Source of the DNA: Chimonanthus salicifolius
Lineage: Eukaryota > Streptophyta > Magnoliopsida > Laurales > Calycanthaceae
Assembly (NCBI GenBank): GCA_013350335.1
Contig: CM023537.1
Coordinates: 8,299,438-8,363,437, forward strand
Length of the DNA: 64,000 bases
Direction: 5' to 3'
How positions within the stretch are numbered: the first letter of the stretch is position 1; every line of letters begins with the position of its first letter. Under the pieces are notes generated by a model. The model had not been told where the DNA came from. It did not search any database and worked only from the letters and a program-made list of their open reading frames with translations. Of the stretch, positions 54,375 through 64,000 are shown one piece after another. A program made the position numbers and the translations under genes.

Positions 54375-55718
54375 ATGGCAAGTTCGAGTCATTCTCTCCG
54401 CATTGCCTTATTCATTTTGGGTTTGGGAGTGTTTGTTTTTCAAGTCATGTGCCGCACACTTGACGACACGTCGATGATAGGAAGGCATGAACAGTGGATG
54501 GCGCAATACGGGCGTGTGTACAAAGATGCAATGGAGAAAGAGCAGCACTTCAAGATATTCAAGGGCAACGTAGAGTTCATTGAATCGTCGAACAATGCTG
54601 GAGGCCGGTCCTACACACTTAGCATCAATGAATTTGCTGACCAAACCAATGAAGAATTTATAGCTTTGCACAATGGTTTTAAGGCCTCCCCAACACGGGT
54701 GCAATCACAAGTAAAGTCTTTCATATATGAGAATTTCACTGCCGTTCCGTCTACTATGGACTGGAGGAAGAAAGGTGCAGTAACCGCCGTCAAGAACCAA
54801 GGACAATGTGGTAAGACAATCCTATCTCTTTCTCAAACTTGTACATGTTTTTAAGCTCACGTGTATCATTATTGTGAAGAGTCATTCATTTTATTAATCC
54901 AAGACTTGGTATCAAAATTAAACTTGACTACTCTTTTTCATGAGTAAATTTTCCATGTAAGTGGAAGCTACAAGTTTTACAATTGCAACAATGAAGTCCT
55001 CGTTGCGCTTACCATAGACTTTTCTTTGATTCTCTATTTACAATTATGACAATGAGGTCCTCACAATTGTTACCAAAGAAACAAATGAAGTATCTTGCTA
55101 ACTTGTGATGCGATGTGGCAAATAGGATGTTGTTGGGCATTCTCAGCAGTTGCATCTACAGAAGGAATAACCCAAATCAAGACTGGCACGTTGATTTCCT
55201 TATCCGAACAAGAGCTAGTCGATTGTGACACCAGCGGTGAGGATCAAGGTTGTGAGGGTGGACTAATGGATGATGCATTTGACTTCATTCAACACAATCA
55301 TGGATTGGCAACAGAATCTAAATATCCCTACGAAGGGGTCGATGGCACCTGCAACTCCAAAAAATCAGCCAACTCTGCTGCCAAAATCACTGGTCACGAA
55401 GATGTTCCCACCAACAGTGAGGAGGCTCTATTGAAGGCAGTGGCCAACCAACCAATTTCCGTTGCCATTAATGCCGGAGGATCAGACTTTCAGTTCTACT
55501 CTAGTGGTGTCTTTACAGGTCAATGTGGCACTCAACTAGACCATGGAGTCACCGCCGTCGGTTATGGGACAACCGGCGATGGGATGAAATATTGGCTGGT
55601 GAAAAACTCATGGGGCACAAGTTGGGGTGAAAATGGATATATAATGATGCAGAGGGATGTGGCTGCCGCGGAAGGCTTGTGTGGTATTGCCATGATGGCT
55701 TCTTATCCTACTGCTTAA
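54375..55718 (+). CDS. Cysteine protease copy E (papain family C1A, SAG39-like)
   Basis: Exons 54375-54810 and 55126-55718, intron 315 bases with a GTAAGA donor, phase 1, 342 residues. Signal peptide, I29 prodomain, Q142, C148, H285 and N306 are present; it should be an active zymogen. Differences from the others include [10 protein letters not shown] at the end of the signal peptide, H for R58 in the prodomain (EQHFKIF), which breaks the ERFNIN pattern at its Arg, NQGQCG, and [10 protein letters not shown] (N for D). Its intron is like that of copy D, which agrees with the shared palindrome. The Arg-to-His change could weaken prodomain folding or latency (inference). Confidence 0.94.
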
Positions 55719-56212
55719 ATCTAAATAGTAAATATAGTGCTTAAATGCATCAAATATCAAAATCAATGACAAGAATCTTACTGTTATATGGTTATAGAGG
55801 ATATGTAAAGAATGGTGCTTTATGTCTTGGATATAAACTTAAATTACTGGGGCAAAAATTTGGTTTGAATTATGATTTATGGTTGAAGGCTTGAAGCCAT
55901 ACTCTAATCAATTTGAACTATTTTGCACAAAGCTCTATTTTGAATTCGAAGTCTAATTGAGTTGATTTTCATTTTAAGCATATTCACTATTAGACTTTAT
56001 TATTTGACATGTTAAGATTCATTGATCGCTTGACTATATGTATAAGATGGACAAGCTGGTGTTTGGACTCACCTGAATAATCATATCTTAAATTAGGATT
56101 TAGTACTTTTTTTATTTTGTCAAAGTTATACTTAAATATTTTGGATGATGTTAAAATTATGAGTAGAAAATTTTAGACCTTAAATTGTTTTAGATCAACT
56201 TCAAAAACCTAC

Positions 56213-56341
56213 ATTCGCAGTGTGTTCCTTCAATCGGATAATTCCATAGTATTGACCTTGCCACACAACTTGCATCTCATCTTCAAATGATTGTTGTCAT
56301 CAAACTCCCATACTAGATCATCGATCTTTGGTTTCATTACT
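56213..56341 (-). pseudogene. BED zinc-finger exon fragment, right copy
   Basis: Mirror copy of 44889-45027. On minus: acceptor gcattgcag, ATG at 56337, LVWEFDDNNHLKMRCKLCGK with the BED aromatic Trp and the Cys pair intact, then a frameshift and TGA before the RLKEH part. On this side sequence further upstream continues to about 57300 and includes a CT-rich stretch (57050-57290 on minus) that looks like a 5' leader, so this copy may keep the original gene's promoter. No later exons exist; copy E's 3' flank follows. Confidence 0.7.
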
Positions 56342-56785
56342 CTGCAATGCATTCAAAAGTAATGATTAGAACTAATAAATGCCTTAGAGCAAAAATTCGA
56401 ATTTAATTAAAAAACTACTGATGCATGAGAACTAACATTTAAACACAACATTAACGTCTTAAAAACTACATCAATCATTCTCAAACACATTACACTCATT
56501 TTAATCAACTTCATCCTTGAATTTCATTTACCAAAAAAAAAAATTCATGAAATATTTGAAAAATAAACAATTTCAAAAATGTAACCCACAAAATCACACC
56601 TCCATGATCCATAAAATTGAATGATTAAATGAAAACAAGAATTTATTTTCAAAACCCCCTAATTTTTCATTTACCTTATGCATTACAAAAATTTGAATTC
56701 AATTAAAAAATTTACAAATGCATAAGGTTTTAAACACTACATTAACCATTATCAAACACACTACTCATTTTAATCAACTTTTGGA

Positions 56786-57711
56786 TGAGTCACTGACCCA
56801 CGTGGACCCCACCTTTGATTCCAAATTAACGAGAAACTCATTTAAGTCAGATGGGTCTATGAACCCATAAGGGTTGGGATCACTCCCCATTGATAAAGTC
56901 AGACCGGTCTATTTCGATCTCACACGGAGAACCCCAAGTCGGAAAGTACCTACGACACCGTCTAGACGTGCATCGCCAATTCGAGCCGGCAACAAAGACC
57001 TGATTTCTTGAGCAGTTTGGGAGGCAAACAATCTACTTCAAGGGCTGATAATTAATCAGGATCTAAGCGTGAGATGCAGAAGAATTGAGAGAATTTTTTA
57101 GCTTTAGAAACAGCATCAAATTCCTTTGTTTTTGGGCAGAAAATCAGCAAAGAATGAAGGAGCGAAACAAGTAAGAGAAGAAAGAAGAACAGAAAGAAAG
57201 AAAAACTAGCAAGGCCGTGCAATTTGCGAGGAAGGAGAAGAAAGAAAAGAGAGAGACTAAAAAGAGAAACAGAGGGAGAACAAAAGAACAAAGATGAGAG
57301 GAAAGAGGGACTCGAGACAGAGACGGAAAACGGAGTCTGTCCGAGTGCCGACTGCCGAGTGAGATGGACTCGTAATTTTTTTTATCTTTAATTTTTTTAA
57401 ATTAAATTTTATAAATTGAGAGGATTAAGTGTTGGTTTTGTTAGAATTTCTATCATTTAAATGTCGACTTAAATAAATGCTAAACTCGACCTTAGTCGCC
57501 ATCATTTGGTATTAAAGTCAGAAGAGAGTCGAAATAATAATCAACTTCATTATACATTTAAAAAAAAAATGAGCAAAATACAATAAAAATTCACCTTCAT
57601 TTGATATTTTAACTTTGTGATCTTAAACTTTCAAAAGTTGAAAGTTATAATATGATATTTTTGTATCTCTTTTTGCCATTGTCCGACCGTATAATCATGA
57701 TCAATTTTATT
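56786..57711. other. Possible 5' region of the truncated BED gene
   Basis: 57050-57300 is purine-rich on plus (pyrimidine-rich on minus), as in plant leaders. The 79-codon minus frame there is composition-driven. 56790-57040 is unusually GC-balanced compared with its surroundings and single-copy within the window. From 57360 on it is AT-rich and empty. Confidence 0.4.
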
Positions 57712-58112
57712 GGCATCCTATATAGGCACTCGATTTTTCTGTCTCTGCACACCCGATTTCAAAAAATTGTGTGAAATTATCATTCTACCCCTCCGTGTTT
57801 TATTCATCCGAACGAATTGTCAGTTCATTTTCAGTTCGTTCGGATGAGTATTCATTCGTTCGAATGAACAGTTGGTTCATTCGAATGAATGAGTCGAATT
57901 TTGTGAATGATTGACATATATATGTTCATTCGAATGAACGAAACTTACACTAAGGTGTTCGTTCGGATGAGTATATTCATTCGAACGAACTGAGAATGAA
58001 CTGAAAATTCGTTCGAATGAATTTATACGCGGGGGTAAAATGATAACTTCATCCAAAAATTAGAAAACAGGTGTGTAGAGGCAGATTTTCTAAATATCTG
58101 TAATGACTCCCC
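57712..58112. mobile_element. Foldback DNA element, second complete copy
   Basis: Left end GGCATCCTATATAGGCACTC and right end in reverse complement GGGGAGTCATTACAGATATT. Both continue to CTGYCTCTACACACC-like blocks and 'tatcattctacccc'. An 8-bp direct repeat ATTTTATT flanks it (57704-57711, 58113-58120). The inside holds TTCATTCGAATGAA and TCATCCGAACGAA palindromes. Non-coding; same family as 31438-31960. Confidence 0.82.
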
Positions 58113-60154
58113 ATTTTATTACATCATTGAAAATATAAATAAATAAAGAAGTGGCACCCAAATCTTCTGAAAACCCAAAATATTGGATGCTAATCATGGA
58201 AAGGACTCCAGTTCGACAATCAAGCAACGTCAAGACCCATCTATGTACCATATGAGCCACTTATTTAAGCATGTTTTAACTTAAATTGTTCTCAATGGTC
58301 CTCTTTTTCTGCCTCAAATTTTTTGAAGAAATTTGAGGACCAATTTGCTACTTTGAAGAACTTTTCTCCTCTCTGTTTTGAAGAAATACTTTTATCTTAT
58401 CTCTTCGAGGCCTTCAAGAACTTTCATGACTGATAATTCGCCACTTTACTTATTTACATCTCATCAGGATACTCTTCTGTCTTCAAGTTAACTCGACAGA
58501 GTTTCAAACAATCTATACTCGAGAACCTAATTGAATATCATCTTTGTTTGAACGTGGGTTAAATTTTGCAAAAAGTTATTCGGAGTTATTCTTCATCAGA
58601 GGTTACTCTGGATATTATAAATATCTCTTACTTAAAAATATTTAAAAAAATAGAATGAAAAAGATAAAAGATTGATTTTTTATCTCTACCCTTTAATTAC
58701 CGAAAAGGGTAACTAAGATAATGATTACTCCCTTAACCCTCATCTAAACGCTATGGGGCAGGAGTATAAAATTCAGATTCGGTCGATATATCGGCCGAAT
58801 TTATTCTCTCTCCTCTTTTTTTTTTGAAAAACGGCCGATATCAGTAGATTTTATAATATCGTATCAACCGAATATCAGACGATACGATGCGGTTTCAAAA
58901 TGGTTAAATTTATAACATCACAGATAGTCTGACTGATTATTTATATTCTTATAAAATGGTTGAGACAAGAGAGCAAGCTTCTTGACTTTTAAGTTTGCAC
59001 AATAATTTCTGAAGTACAGTCATACCCTACCATTTGGTCTCATGAATAAGAATTAAGAAAAGAAAGTCATTTAATTTAATTTAGACTAAGTAATTAGAAA
59101 TAATACTCAGATGTGACTTTTTGGTTGACCCTTTTCATTAAAATATTTTGTATTAATAAGTAAATATATCCTAATAATATACTATTTTGTCTTTATGGAA
59201 AACATTGGAGGATTAGACATTAAATTCAAATATTGAGGCCTCACAACTCTCTTGAGAGAAAAAAAGGTCAAACCACACAGTTGAGTTAACATGAAATAAA
59301 GGGTATTATAGAAATTAATTGGTAGGTACGATGCATAATATTCACCTCTCTTTGAGGGGTATTTTTGATATTATATATGAAAAGGCAAGTAGTCATGCAT
59401 GTATAAATATTAAAAATGCTTAAATGAAAAGTCAAATTTTAAAGAAATACTTTTTTTATCTTTCTTATTTGTTAATTATTTGATGACTTTATCTATTTCA
59501 AGATTTTATTTTCATTGATCTTTCCTTATTCAACCTTGTAAAGAAATTAACTATTTCAAAATTATGTATTTAAAAATAAATTTCTTTTACATTTAAATAG
59601 GTGATTTTCTCTTAATTACATGCAGCCAGACAAGTGAAGGAACACATGCATGATGGATCTAAACTTTTTTCAAGTTAAGGCCAGATATAAAAAATATAAG
59701 GTCACTCTTATGTGGAGTCAACTTTATGAGAAATTGGTATTAATAAAAAAAATTACTATATTTTATAATTAGATCTAACATTTTTTATTCTTATTTAGTG
59801 CATCTGAACTCATGAATAAAAATTATAAGTAAATATAGTTATCTACTAATTTTATTTTTATTAGAAGAAGTAAAAATGTACATGATTGGATGAACTTCAT
59901 TTTGTGTAATTTGATAGTTCCCATGATGATCTATCCAATCATGAAATTTTTACCATGAGGAAGGTTTTACCTTTAGACACGGCCCATCAAAATGGTGGGT
60001 CTTACCTTTTTAACATAGCCCATTAAGCCCAAGTGTCGACCTAATTAACCCACTAAATAAATAGTATTACCAATACTTGGGAAATGACCGAATCTAAAGA
60101 TTCAAATTGGAAATCACTATACTTGGGAAATGATCGAATCTAAAGATTCAAATT

Positions 60155-60302
60155 GAAAATCACGTGTAGTTTAACCGGTTAACCTCCTACCTCTAGAAGC
60201 GAATGTGTCAAATTTGAGCCCCTAAAGTTGATATACCCTAAGGACATTGGATATTATCCGTAAGGATTTTACACAATTTCCCACACATAAATTAAAAAAA
60301 AA
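60155..60302 (+). mobile_element. Family-2 SINE-like copy with A tail
   Basis: Head 'tttaaccggttaacctccta', B-box-like 'caaatttgagcccc', body with 'ggattttacacaatttccca' and 'cacataaatt' then an A run. It is the plus-strand form of the 20597 and 38160 copies. A shorter piece recurs at 60450-60540. Confidence 0.55.
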
Positions 60303-60414
60303 AAAATTGGAAACCACAATGTGCCAGTTGAGTAGTCATTACAATTTTACCTTTCAATCTCATTTTGAATGCTTAAAAAAGATATGGCTTTAATTATTTA
60401 TTTAAAATATTTTT

Positions 60415-60420
<6 letters not shown>

Positions 60421-60447
<27 letters not shown>
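60421..60447. repeat. (AT)n microsatellite
   Basis: Perfect alternating run of about 27 bases. Confidence 0.95.
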
Positions 60448-60451
<4 letters not shown>

Positions 60452-61911
60452 AATCTTGATATGCCTTAGAGATAGTGAGTTCATCTGTATAAATTTTACG
60501 TTGAATATCCTGTAATTTTTCACATATAAATTAAAAAAAAATTATATATATTTAAATCTTTTGAATCTACTAAATTTAAAATAAGAGTAAAATGCATATA
60601 TTTTCCTCTACAAAAGAAGTCATGTGCACAAAATAAGAGACGGGACAGCTGTAGTCTGGTATGTCGTCTATCAAATAAAATTCCAATATTACCCTTTAAT
60701 CTTAATGTCGAAAGGTCGCAAATCTCACTGCTTTAGTAATTTCACAACCATAAGATTAAAAATTAAAAGAAAACTCTGCAGCTCTAGCGTGTAACGGTAA
60801 GCCGCAACGTGGTGCGTGCCTCTGAGTAGATTCAGATGCACTGCATCTCTTTAATATATTAGCAGAATTGGCCGGGACACGACTTTTCTTTCTCAACCTG
60901 TTTCTTTGACATTATCAACCCCCAATTCTGAAAATCGAGAAGGGACTTAGTCCTATTCTGATTATGCGCAATTTCTAGTTATTAGTATAATTTTTTTACA
61001 ATTTTTTTGATACATGTTCTTTTAATAAGGGACTCAGTCCTATTCTACCATTTAAATTATATTTATTAATTTTTTTAAAGTATTTTGTAATTTTAATATA
61101 AAATCATACCAATAGATAACTAAACATGGAAACAAAACTTTTAACTTAGAAAATCTTAAAATATAATATCAGACTCAGACATTTATGTTTTTAATTTTAT
61201 ATACAATAAATATAAAAATTAATTAAAATTTAATAAATATGATTCCACTCATATTTTTGTCCAACTTTCACAGCAGCACTGAATCCGTCCTTCTGACAGT
61301 CTCTACCTTCCATATCTACCATTCCACCAGAGGTGCTGTACTTCAGAGATCCAATCCGCATGTGGATAAATGTCAGAGGACTTCAGGGTTTCATATTAGA
61401 ACCCAACTATTAAACTGATAGAAATAAAACCTATTAAATTATTTTATTTTTATCTTTAAGATTAAAATAAATTTATTAAATAAATAATCCTATCTAAAAT
61501 ATTAAATCTAAGGAGAAAGATATATCAAAAGAATATTGACGAAAAATTAAATAAAAATAGCAGTTTTAATCATTTAGATCTATCATCAACAGGATATTTT
61601 AATTTCTTTGTCTTGCATTTTCATGATCGGATCGGAATATCCAGAACCAATCAATTTTAAGCTTTATCTGTAATAAAGGCTCAATCGGATCAAGCTTCTT
61701 ACAACCAAACCAAAACAACAAGAAATCTCCATCTAACTGGCACCATTCTTCTTCTTCTTTAAGACAACATCAATAACATGAAATTAGAAACAGAATAAGT
61801 ACTTAGCTTCATTCAATCGTGTGATTTGACTACAGTAAGAAGAAGAAGATGATGAAGAAATACAATTCAAATGCCAGAAACATGCAACAATTAAGAGGCA
61901 AACATTTTTTC

Positions 61912-62327
61912 TCAACATGCCTTTGCTTTCTCTCCTCCTTTGATCGCAGTTCTCAAATTCTTCCACAAATATCTCCCACTCGCCATATCCACGAAAACCC
62001 AAAATCCGCTTCCAAATACCTGAATAAAAGAAAGGGAAGAAGAAGGAGGAGGAGGAGGAAAAAAAAACAGAGAAATCGCATAAAACCGATCAAAATCAAG
62101 AACAAGAAAAAGAAGAGAAGGAAATCCAAATAATCCCCATTTCTTACTCGAGAAAACCCAGAAAAACCCACCTTCCAAAATCCGGAATTTTGTTCTGTCT
62201 CCACCGGTTCCTGCTCGCCGGATATATTCTCTTCCGGTTGGGGAGGATCCGACCGGAACGATTTCCAAGCGAAGTAGCCGGCCAAGGTCGCTGAGAGGAA
62301 TACCAAGATGAACCGCAGAGGGCACAT
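61912..62327 (-). CDS. Small single-pass membrane protein, 'methyltransferase-related' type
   Basis: Two exons on minus, 62327-62172 and 62019-61912, phase 0, donor AAG|GTGGGT, acceptor TTCAG, giving 87 residues. Residues about 4-22 form a membrane segment (MCPLRFILVFLSATLAGYFA). A Pro/Glu-rich linker follows, and the second exon gives FGSGFWVFVDMASGRYLW then a basic tail. The opening MCPLR and the GFW..VDMASGRYLW block match a plant-only family of 80-90 residue proteins often labelled methyltransferase-related. No methyltransferase motif is visible and the function is not known. A long open frame running through the intron is only read-through. Confidence 0.85.
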
Positions 62328-63038
62328 CTTCTAGAAGCTTCTATAATTCTCGAGAGGAGGAGGAGTAGGCAATGGGAAATGGACGGTTGAGATCTTCTGA
62401 TGGAGAGAATATTCCGGCGGATATTTATGCTGCTACATAGATTTCTGTCCGTTAGAGCTCAGACGAGAATCAATGGCAGGTCGGAGGGTTTTAAAGATCG
62501 GACTTGAAAACTCGGATTTGGTCAGATTTGAAAAGTGTTTGGATTACGTTTCTTAGAATACAGGGTCAAACCATCAAAATACCTGCTCACCACCACATTT
62601 GTCTTGCCTTTATTATCTTTCCTAATTGAATTCATTTTATTTTTATTTTTCATTCTCTATTTTAGGTAAAGAATATCAACTTAAAAGAATTTCATTATAA
62701 TGTTTAATATCTAAATGTGAAAGAACACAACTTTTAGAATTTTGAATAGATTGATATAAAGAAGAAAAGTCAAGTGTTTTGATTGACGGTGTTAGGTAAT
62801 AATATATCTAATGATTATAAAAATTATATAAATTGATAGATTAGTATAAAAACTATTATACTGTAAAAATGAGATTTATTGAGTCATGTTAGTTTCTAAT
62901 TTTTTAAGATTAAAAACGAATTAATAGATAAATATTTTGGCTTTTCATATTTAATTCAATTGTGAAAATACACCGAATAAAAATTATAAATAATTAGATT
63001 TAAATATCTAAAAAAACATAATTTTAATGGTTAAAATT
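62328..63038. other. Promoter side of the small membrane-protein gene, then AT-rich sequence
   Basis: 62330-62560 is relatively GC-rich and would be leader and promoter of the minus-strand gene; no clear TATA box. The rest is AT-rich with nothing recognised. Confidence 0.5.
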
Positions 63039-63400
63039 GGCGTGACTTAAAGACACTCGATTTTTCTGCCTTTACACACCCATTTTCAGATTTTTATGAC
63101 AAATTATCATTTTACTCCCGTATTTTCAATAAATTGCCCGTTCATTTTGGCATTCATTCGAATGAATTTCCAAGTGTAATTTCAATTTATTCGAATGAAT
63201 TGGCTGAATAGTAACACGGAATACTGCTCAGCCCCATTCATTCGAGTAAATGCCCAAATGTAATTTCAATTCATTCGAATAAATGAGCTTAACAGTAACA
63301 CGGAATACTGCTCAATCCCATTCATTCGAATGAAGACGTGATTCATTCGAATGATTGCTACAGTAATAGTATTATTTAAATAATAAAATTTATATTAAAA
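63039..63400. mobile_element. Foldback element, fourth copy (left end)
   Basis: Starts GGCGTGACTTAAAGACACTC and continues with the family's 'tttttctgcctttacacacc' and 'attatcattttactccc' blocks. The inside has TTCATTCGAATGAA palindromes and a tandem repeat of about 82 bases (about 63165-63247 and 63248-63330, both with 'agtaacacggaatactgctc'). The right terminal repeat is not found inside the window. Confidence 0.65.
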
Positions 63401-64000
63401 CGTTAAAGTTATTTTTTGAGCACTGTGTATTTTCAAAATTTCTCAAATTAAATATCCAGACTAATTACGATAACCTGATAAAAATACTTTAAGACTTCAA
63501 GGTCTTTTGACACTCCTAAATATGTAAAACACAGTATTTTACAAATAAGGATATCCCTCGGCTATACCGAAAACACATTTGAGAGTGTCAAAAGACCTTT
63601 AAGTCTTAAAGGATTTTTATCAGGTTATAGTAATTAGTCTAGATATTCAATTTGAGAATTTTTAAAAATACACAATGCTTAAAAAATAACTTTAAAGTTT
63701 TAAAAGAGATTTTATTATTTAACTAATGCACTATGCATTACTGTAACATCGGCAACAAATACTATTATTTTTTAAGGACCGTGTATTTCTAAAATTTCTC
63801 AATTTGAATATCCGAACTAATTACGATAACCTAATAAAAATATTTTAAGACTTCAAGGTCTTTTGACACTCTCGAATGTGTTTTCGGCACAGCCGAGGGA
63901 TACCCTTATTTGTAAAATATTGTGTTTTAAGTATTTAGGAGTGTCAAAAGACCTTGAAGTCTTAAAGTATTTTTATCAGATTATCATAATTAGTCCAGAT
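63396..64000. repeat. Pair of inverted hairpins at the window edge
   Basis: Hairpin 1: arms 63396-63525 and 63575-63702 pair almost throughout (shared 'aagacttcaaggtcttttga' against its complement), loop about 50 bases. Hairpin 2: arm from about 63763 to 63880, loop, second arm from about 63931 to the window end. The loop of hairpin 2 is the reverse complement of the loop of hairpin 1 ('ccctcggctataccgaaaac' against 'ttttcggcacagccgaggg'), so the second is an inverted copy of the first. No coding frame. Confidence 0.85.

Larger units (their letters stand above)
51410..56030. repeat. D/E head-to-head near-palindrome
   Basis: Copy D with its promoter (left arm, to 53732) and copy E with its promoter (right arm, from 53798) mirror each other out into both 3' flanks. 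The 65-base centre (53733-53797) belongs to the E-side unit, being also present before copy A at 33297-33360. Both arms begin with TTTTAAAA (53725-53732 and 53798-53805), which is itself palindromic. Confidence 0.85.
44345..56785. repeat. Large inverted repeat bracketing copies C to E
   Basis: The left arm (about 44345 to 47.5 kb: BED fragment, flank, copy C minus, promoter) is matched in reverse by the right arm (promoter from about 53798, copy E plus, flank, BED fragment to about 56785). Landmarks in both arms include 'gtttttgaagttgatctaaa' next to the BED exon donor, 'ggtgtttggactyacctgaa', and the A/T-rich blocks beyond the BED exon. Copy D and its spacer lie between the arms. Confidence 0.75.
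58113..61911. other. Gene-poor AT-rich region
   Basis: No gene found. It contains a CGATA/TCGGCCGA-rich segment at 58770-58900, a family-2 SINE-like copy at 60155-60302, an AT microsatellite, and otherwise AT-rich unique sequence. The last part, from about 61300, is the 3' flank of the small membrane-protein gene. Confidence 0.6.

Noticed and set aside
57052..57291. 79-codon Phe/Leu/Ser-rich frame
   Set aside because: Looks like a pyrimidine-rich 5' leader of the truncated BED gene, not a protein.
61953..62327. 124-residue read-through of the small membrane-protein gene
   Set aside because: The frame runs into a Phe/Leu-only stretch after a clear AAG|GTGGGT donor; splicing to 62019 restores the family's C-terminal block.

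Overview
This is plant nuclear DNA, almost certainly from a eudicot. It carries an elongator tRNA-Met with the short intron plants have at the canonical site, genes with many AT-rich GT-AG introns, plant-only gene families, and dense plant transposon debris: LINE tails, several tRNA-derived SINE families, a TRIM retrotransposon, Stowaway-like, pogo-like and foldback DNA elements, and a Ty3/gypsy remnant. The species cannot be named from the sequence alone.

Layout. 1-7.9 kb is repeat-rich, with a tRNA-Met gene (3456-3540, minus) and one unrecognised possible terminal exon. 7.95-17.76 kb is one five-exon gene on the minus strand for an exostosin-type (GT47) glycosyltransferase of 439 residues; its large introns hold LINE relics, and a SINE sits ten bases inside intron 1. 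18.99-20.54 kb is an intronless MAPKKK17/18-like protein kinase (plus). 23.5-29.3 kb is a six-exon adenylylsulfate (APS) kinase gene (minus) encoding 207 residues, with a probable 5' leader exon near 31.2 kb and a TRIM array with three LTRs between leader and coding region. I assembled the split genes by matching splice sites and reading phase; the joins close exactly.

34.0-55.7 kb is the main locus: five copies of a papain-family (C1A) senescence-type cysteine protease. Each has a signal peptide, an I29 prodomain and one phase-1 intron placed just before the catalytic Cys. Copies A (34.0 kb) and B (40.8 kb) are a direct tandem on plus. C (45.5-46.9 kb) and D (51.7-53.1 kb) are the same kind of tandem, inverted. 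E (54.4 kb) lies head to head with D in a near-palindrome. D is a pseudogene with three separate lesions, and B has a weakened splice donor. Duplicated fragments of a BED zinc-finger gene bracket the inverted part, at 44.9 and 56.3 kb.

55.7-61.9 kb is gene-poor. 61.9-62.3 kb is a two-exon gene for an 87-residue single-pass membrane protein (minus). The window closes with a foldback element and a pair of nested hairpins.

The genes do not form a shared pathway. They are ordinary single-gene plant loci (secretory-pathway glycosylation, stress signalling, sulfate activation) beside a young, rearranging family of secreted or vacuolar proteases. The least explained material is a foldback DNA element family built from palindromes centred on TTCGAA (four copies), the inverted protease array, and the nested hairpins at the right edge.
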